Below, piece by piece: positions 60,273-64,000 of a stretch of DNA of 64,000 nucleotides. This DNA is from Brevibacillus_H sp049846925. GTDB lineage: Bacteria; Bacillota; Bacilli; Brevibacillales; Brevibacillaceae. The stretch spans positions 62,001-126,000 of the forward strand of contig NZ_JBNCMT010000006.1 in assembly GCF_049846925.1 (NCBI RefSeq), read 5' to 3'. Made by a program: the position numbers and the translations under genes. Each line of letters begins with the position of its first letter. Positions within the stretch are counted from its first letter, which is position 1. The notes under the pieces are model-generated. The model had not been told where the DNA came from and ran no database searches. It was given only the letters and a program-made list of their open reading frames with translations.

Positions 60273-61319
60273 TTACTCTACATGTTTTTCATGATCTAAC
60301 AGCCAGTTCTTCCTTGAAATGCCACCACCGTAACCACCCAATTCTCCATTTGAATTAATGACACGGTGACAAGGAATCACGATGGCCAGTTGATTTGCCC
60401 CGTTAGCTTGTGCCACTGCACGGAAGGCAGTTGGTTTACCGAGCAAATGGGCAATTTCGAGATAGGAGCGAGTTTCGCCCGGCGGGATTTTCAACAATTG
60501 CTCCCAAACACGTTTTTGAAAGGCCGATCCTAATAAATTAATTGGTGTTTCGAACGTGGACAGAGTGCCTTCAAAATATAGGGTTAACTCCCTTTCAATC
60601 GATCGAATCGGTCCTGTAGATCCAGGAATAATTGCTGATTTTGTACGCTTTCTAAGTCGTTCTACTTCCCGCTCTAGACCCCGACGATCGACAAATTCTA
60701 AAAGATAAAGTGCCTGCTCATCAGCGATGGCTATCATTGGGCCAAGCTGTGTGTCAATCCAGGATGCTTTTAAGATTTTACTATCGTCGAGTAGAGTTGG
60801 AGCTGCTCCCATTATTCGAGAAAAGGCGTCTCTGAAACCACTGCTGGATTCATAGCCAGTTGAAAGTTGTGTATCAATAATCGTCTGTCCTGCTCTGATG
60901 TTCTTTAAGGCAAGACCCATGCGCCGTGCTCGTGCGTATTCAACAAAGGTCATACCGAAGCGCTTTTTAAATTGACGGCGTGCCGTTGACTCATCAACCG
61001 ACAGATTTTTAAAATCTTGTTGTTTCCACCGTTTTTCAGGATGACTTTCAACGGCTTCAACAAGCAGCCGAACAATATCAGAAACATGATTTGGATGGGA
61101 TAATGGTTGGCAGCGTTGACATGGCCGGTAGGAAGCCAGAAGTGCCTGCTGCGCTGTCTTGTAGAATTCGCAGTTTTCAAACTTAGGCTTTCGTGCCGGA
61201 CAAGTTGGGCGGCAAAATACACCTGTTGTCTTTACTCCTACGTAAAATACACCTTCATAGTCAGTTCTTTTTTCTAGCAAAGCTCTATAATATTCTTCAT
61301 GTCGTTCGGCAGGTATCAT
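60273..61319 (-). CDS. ada: Ada: methylated-DNA repair protein and transcription activator
   Basis: A 348-residue three-part protein. The N-terminal Ada zinc domain has Cys36, Cys40, Cys67 and Cys70 (methyl-phosphotriester acceptor). An AraC-type helix-turn-helix spans about 90-180. The O6-methylguanine methyltransferase domain has its acceptor cysteine near 317 in IPCHRVI. It removes alkyl damage and, once methylated, activates its regulon. Bacillus subtilis splits these functions into AdaA and AdaB. The ATG at 61319 has AGGAAG upstream; a GTG three codons earlier is too near. Confidence 0.92.
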   Translation of the reverse strand: MIPAERHEEYYRALLEKRTDYEGVFYVGVKTTGVFCRPTCPARKPKFENCEFYKTAQQALLASYRPCQRCQPLSHPNHVSDIVRLLVEAVESHPEKRWKQQDFKNLSVDESTARRQFKKRFGMTFVEYARARRMGLALKNIRAGQTIIDTQLSTGYESSSGFRDAFSRIMGAAPTLLDDSKILKASWIDTQLGPMIAIADEQALYLLEFVDRRGLEREVERLRKRTKSAIIPGSTGPIRSIERELTLYFEGTLSTFETPINLLGSAFQKRVWEQLLKIPPGETRSYLEIAHLLGKPTAFRAVAQANGANQLAIVIPCHRVINSNGELGGYGGGISRKNWLLDHEKHVE

Positions 61320-61428
61320 CTTTTTCACTTCCTAACCTTGAATGATGTTCCTATTATAGAGTTTCTTCCAACAAGATGTAGCCGATATTCAGGCATTGAT
61401 TTTTTTCTTCATTTCATTTTAACCATAA

Positions 61429-61485
61429 AAATCCCCTTCAAGGGAAACAGGTAAGAGTTACTTACTGTCCGCTCAAAGGGGATCA
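61429..61485 (-). terminator. Terminator of the first acsA gene
   Basis: On the minus strand ATCCCCTT and AAGGGGAT enclose a stem with inner AGTAAGTA/TACCTGTT, then TTTTTATGG. Confidence 0.65.
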
Positions 61486-61490
61486 TCTAA

Positions 61491-63206
61491 CTAGTCTTCC
61501 ATCGTGGACAAGTCGCCTGTTGGCAAACCAAGCTCCCATGCTTTCAGCACACGGCGCATGATTTTACCTGAACGAGTCTTCGGCAATTTGTCACGGAATT
61601 CAATTTCACGTGGCGCAGCATGTGCGGCCAGACCTTCTTTGACAAAACGTTTGATTTCCTCCATCAACTGTTCACTTGGCTCATAGCCTGCACGCAGCGC
61701 AATAAAGGCTTTAATAATTTCACCACGCATCGGGTCCGGTTTACCGATAACCCCTGCTTCTGCAACGGCTGGATGCTCAACGAGTTTACTTTCCACTTCA
61801 AATGGACCCACCCGCTCACCAGAGGTGTTGATGACATCATCGATACGTCCCTGGAACCAGAAGTAGCCTTCCTCATCCATGTAAGCAGAGTCACCAGACA
61901 CATACCAGCCCGGAATGCGGAAATACTCTTCATATTTCGCCGGATTGTTCCAGATTTGACGCATCATGGATGGCCAGCCTGTTTTGATTGCCAAGTTCCC
62001 CATGCGGTTTGCTGGCAAGATATTTCCCTGATCATCAATGATGGCTGCCGTGATTCCCGGGAATGGTTTACCCATGGAGCCCGGTTTGATATCCATGCAC
62101 TTGTAATTGGAGATTAACTGACCACCCGTTTCTGTCATCCACCAGTTATCATGGATGCGTTGGTCAAATACTTTCAAGCCCCAGTACACGACTTCCGGGT
62201 TCAAAGGCTCCCCTACGCTCAACACATGGCGCAAGGAAGACAGATCGAAGCGTTTTACCACTTCGTCACCCGCACCCATCAGCATGCGGAAGGCAGTCGG
62301 TGCACTGTACCAGATGGATACTTTGTATTTCTCAATGGTTTTGTACCAATCTTCCGGCGTGAATCTGCCACCACGAATGACACTGGTCGCTCCGTTCAAC
62401 CAGGGAGCAAAAATACCGTAAGATGTCCCTGTTACCCAACCTGGGTCAGCGGTACACCAGTATACATCATCCTCTTTAAGGTCAAGCACCCATTTACCCG
62501 TTTGATAGTGTTGAATCATCGCATTATGTACATGGAGAACGCCTTTTGGTTTGCCAGTTGATCCAGACGTATAATGCAGAATCATCCCATCTTCACGATC
62601 GACCCATTCGATCTCCAGCTCAGTGGAAGCCTCATTCATCAGTGCCTGATAGCTGTATTGACCTTCTGGAAGTTCACCTTCTGCACCTACCAGGATCACG
62701 TGCTTCAATGCTGGCAAATCCTTCAGTGCAACCCGTGGAAGCAATGCAGGTGTCGTCACAATTGCGACTGCTCCGCTGTCTTCCAGACGATCCTTGACGG
62801 CAGCTTCCATGAACGCTTCAAACAGCGGGCCTACAATGGCACCAATTTTCAACGTGCCGAGAACGCTGGTATATAGTTCAGGAGTACGTGGCATAAATAC
62901 AAAAACACGATCACCTTTTTGCACACCGAGGTTGCGAAGCACATTGCCAAATTGATTGGAGAGCTGGCTGAGTTGTGAGAAGGAATACGACTCTTCACGT
63001 GTCGCATCACTATAAATGAGAGCCGTTTTGTCTTTACGTTCAGTCTGGAGATGACGGTCTACCACCTCGTAAGCCATGTTGACCCGTCCGGTTTCATACC
63101 AGCTAAATTGTTTTTCGACATCTTTCCAATCGAAGGATTCATACGTTTCTTCATAGTTTGTTAAGTTGTATTGTCCATCAACTGATGCGATCTTCTCTAC
63201 TTTCAT
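61491..63206 (-). CDS. acsA: Acetyl-CoA synthetase
   Basis: A 571-residue ANL-superfamily enzyme: acetate, ATP and CoA to acetyl-CoA. The P-loop is LHYTSGSTGKPKG (about 209-221), NWWMTETGG is the adenylate motif, DVINTSGERVGPFEVE is the domain hinge, and the acetylatable lysine sits in PKTRSGKIMRR near the C-terminus. AGGAGG precedes the ATG. The size matches AcsA of Bacillus. A close paralogue lies 112 bases upstream on the same strand. Lysine acetylation (AcuA-type) control is known in the family. Confidence 0.92.
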   Translation of the reverse strand: MKVEKIASVDGQYNLTNYEETYESFDWKDVEKQFSWYETGRVNMAYEVVDRHLQTERKDKTALIYSDATREESYSFSQLSQLSNQFGNVLRNLGVQKGDRVFVFMPRTPELYTSVLGTLKIGAIVGPLFEAFMEAAVKDRLEDSGAVAIVTTPALLPRVALKDLPALKHVILVGAEGELPEGQYSYQALMNEASTELEIEWVDREDGMILHYTSGSTGKPKGVLHVHNAMIQHYQTGKWVLDLKEDDVYWCTADPGWVTGTSYGIFAPWLNGATSVIRGGRFTPEDWYKTIEKYKVSIWYSAPTAFRMLMGAGDEVVKRFDLSSLRHVLSVGEPLNPEVVYWGLKVFDQRIHDNWWMTETGGQLISNYKCMDIKPGSMGKPFPGITAAIIDDQGNILPANRMGNLAIKTGWPSMMRQIWNNPAKYEEYFRIPGWYVSGDSAYMDEEGYFWFQGRIDDVINTSGERVGPFEVESKLVEHPAVAEAGVIGKPDPMRGEIIKAFIALRAGYEPSEQLMEEIKRFVKEGLAAHAAPREIEFRDKLPKTRSGKIMRRVLKAWELGLPTGDLSTMED

Positions 63207-63318
63207 ATTCTCTCCTCCTTGTAAGCGAATTCATAATTTCTCCATATTTATTCAACACCTATGTGGTAATTCCTTTCAGAAATGATTGAATTTTTGCATT
63301 TTATTTCGACGTGATTCC

Positions 63319-64000
63319 TCAATCTTCCATAGTAGACAAGTCTCCAGTCGGCAAACCAAGCTCCCATGCCTTCAAAACACGCCGCATAATCTTACCACTT
63401 CTTGTCTTTGGCAACGATGGTTTGAACTCTAATTCTCGTGGAGCAGCATGTGCAGCGAGATTGTCTTTGACGTACTTTTTGATTTCGGAAGCCAGCTCTT
63501 CACTAGGCTGGTATCCTTGTCGAAGAGTGATGAACGCTTTAATAACTTCTCCTCGCAACGGATCAGGAATACCAATGACGCCCGCTTCACCTACAGCCGG
63601 ATGTTCGACCAGCTTGCTTTCTACTTCGAACGGGCCGACTCTCTCTCCCGAGGTGTTGATGACATCGTCAATTCTTCCCTGGAACCAGAAGTACCCGTCT
63701 TCATCTCGGTAAGCTGAATCGCCGGAGATGTACCATCCATTTTTAAAATAAGAGTTATATTTATCTGGGTCACCCCAAATCGTTCTCATCATGGCAGGCC
63801 AAGGAGGCTTAATGGCCAAATCACCCATAATCCCCGCTGGAACTTCTTTTCCCTTTGCATCGACTACTGCTAGATGAATGTCAGGCAGTGGTTTGCCCAT
63901 GGAGCCCGGTCGAATATCCAGCCCAGGACGATTGGCGCAAATGGTAGAGCCGGTTTCGGTCATCCACCAGTTATCGTGGATGCCTTTGCCCAATACCTGC
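63319..64000 (-). CDS. Acetyl-CoA synthetase paralogue (partial)
   Basis: The C-terminal 227 or so residues of a second acyl-CoA synthetase of the AcsA type; the N-terminus lies beyond the right edge. NWWMTETG, YFWFQGRIDDVINTSGERVG and TRSGKIMRR are intact, and the last 31 residues equal those of the first copy. The middle part differs clearly (for example STICANRPGLDIRPGSMGKPLP), so this is not an assembly duplicate. It may have another acyl preference. No terminator is evident in the 112-base gap, so both may be one transcript. Confidence 0.88.
   Translation of the reverse strand, partial: QVLGKGIHDNWWMTETGSTICANRPGLDIRPGSMGKPLPDIHLAVVDAKGKEVPAGIMGDLAIKPPWPAMMRTIWGDPDKYNSYFKNGWYISGDSAYRDEDGYFWFQGRIDDVINTSGERVGPFEVESKLVEHPAVGEAGVIGIPDPLRGEVIKAFITLRQGYQPSEELASEIKKYVKDNLAAHAAPRELEFKPSLPKTRSGKIMRRVLKAWELGLPTGDLSTMED

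Noticed and set aside
1..64000. CRISPR arrays, tRNAs, rRNAs, insertion sequences, prophage
   Set aside because: I looked for regular repeats, tRNA arms, transposase motifs and phage modules and saw none.

Overview
The window looks like chromosome of an endospore-forming, aerobic, low-to-moderate GC Gram-positive bacterium of the Paenibacillaceae, most likely Brevibacillus. The evidence is strong AGGAGG-type ribosome sites with frequent GTG/TTG starts, SLH-anchored surface proteins, an alpha/beta SASP, spore photoproduct lyase and UvsE, and genes familiar from Bacillales (YfkAB, the dgk-dck pair, hutUIG, AcsA). The genus is an inference. I saw no tRNA, rRNA, CRISPR array, insertion sequence or prophage.

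Region 1 (1-7.3 kb, minus strand) is the most unusual part. A cobalamin riboswitch with its own terminator sits in front of five genes: an alpha/alpha-barrel protein with a C-terminal beta region, an SLH-anchored DUF4430 protein, an SLH-anchored alpha/alpha-barrel protein, a membrane-anchored DUF4430 protein, and an ECF-transporter S component that runs off the left edge. DUF4430 is the transcobalamin/intrinsic-factor C-terminal fold, and alpha/alpha barrels form the N-terminal half of those animal B12 carriers. I read the operon as a cell-surface B12 capture and import system built from split transcobalamin modules.

Region 2 (7.4-20 kb) is mostly housekeeping and sporulation: a phasin-like protein, DUF1385, YfkAB, a SASP, a nitrilase-family amidase, a LysM protein, class I fumarase, DUF2252, a YtkA-like lipoprotein, a TPR-like protein, a metallo-beta-lactamase-fold hydrolase, a PilZ protein, a CMD-family protein, UvsE and a low-complexity spore-coat-like protein. 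Region 3 (20.3-30 kb) holds hutH behind a 19-codon leader ORF that ends inside a long perfect hairpin, then a beta-propeller protein, a MerR regulator, LysE, GNAT, a PqqD-like/radical-SAM pair suggesting an orphan peptide-modification locus, and an MFS transporter.

Region 4 (29.6-42.4 kb) has two regulated catabolic units. The first is a GntR repressor divergent from diaminopropionate ammonia-lyase and an M20 carbamoylase-type hydrolase, with a palindrome on the promoter. The second is a LacI-controlled carbohydrate operon with a TIM-barrel isomerase, two Gfo/Idh/MocA dehydrogenases, an ABC uptake system without its ATPase, and a FAD oxidoreductase, with TGTAATCGATTACA-type operators.

Region 5 (42.4-64 kb) contains an AraC regulator, a thioesterase, two methyltransferases, a pterin-dehydratase-like protein, the hutU-hutI-hutG operon (about 26 kb from hutH), two secreted surface proteins, a decayed type I Hol-Tox toxin locus, dgk-dck, cysK, dps, splB, a NarL-type two-component system, a fused Ada protein, and two tandem acsA genes, the second cut by the right edge.
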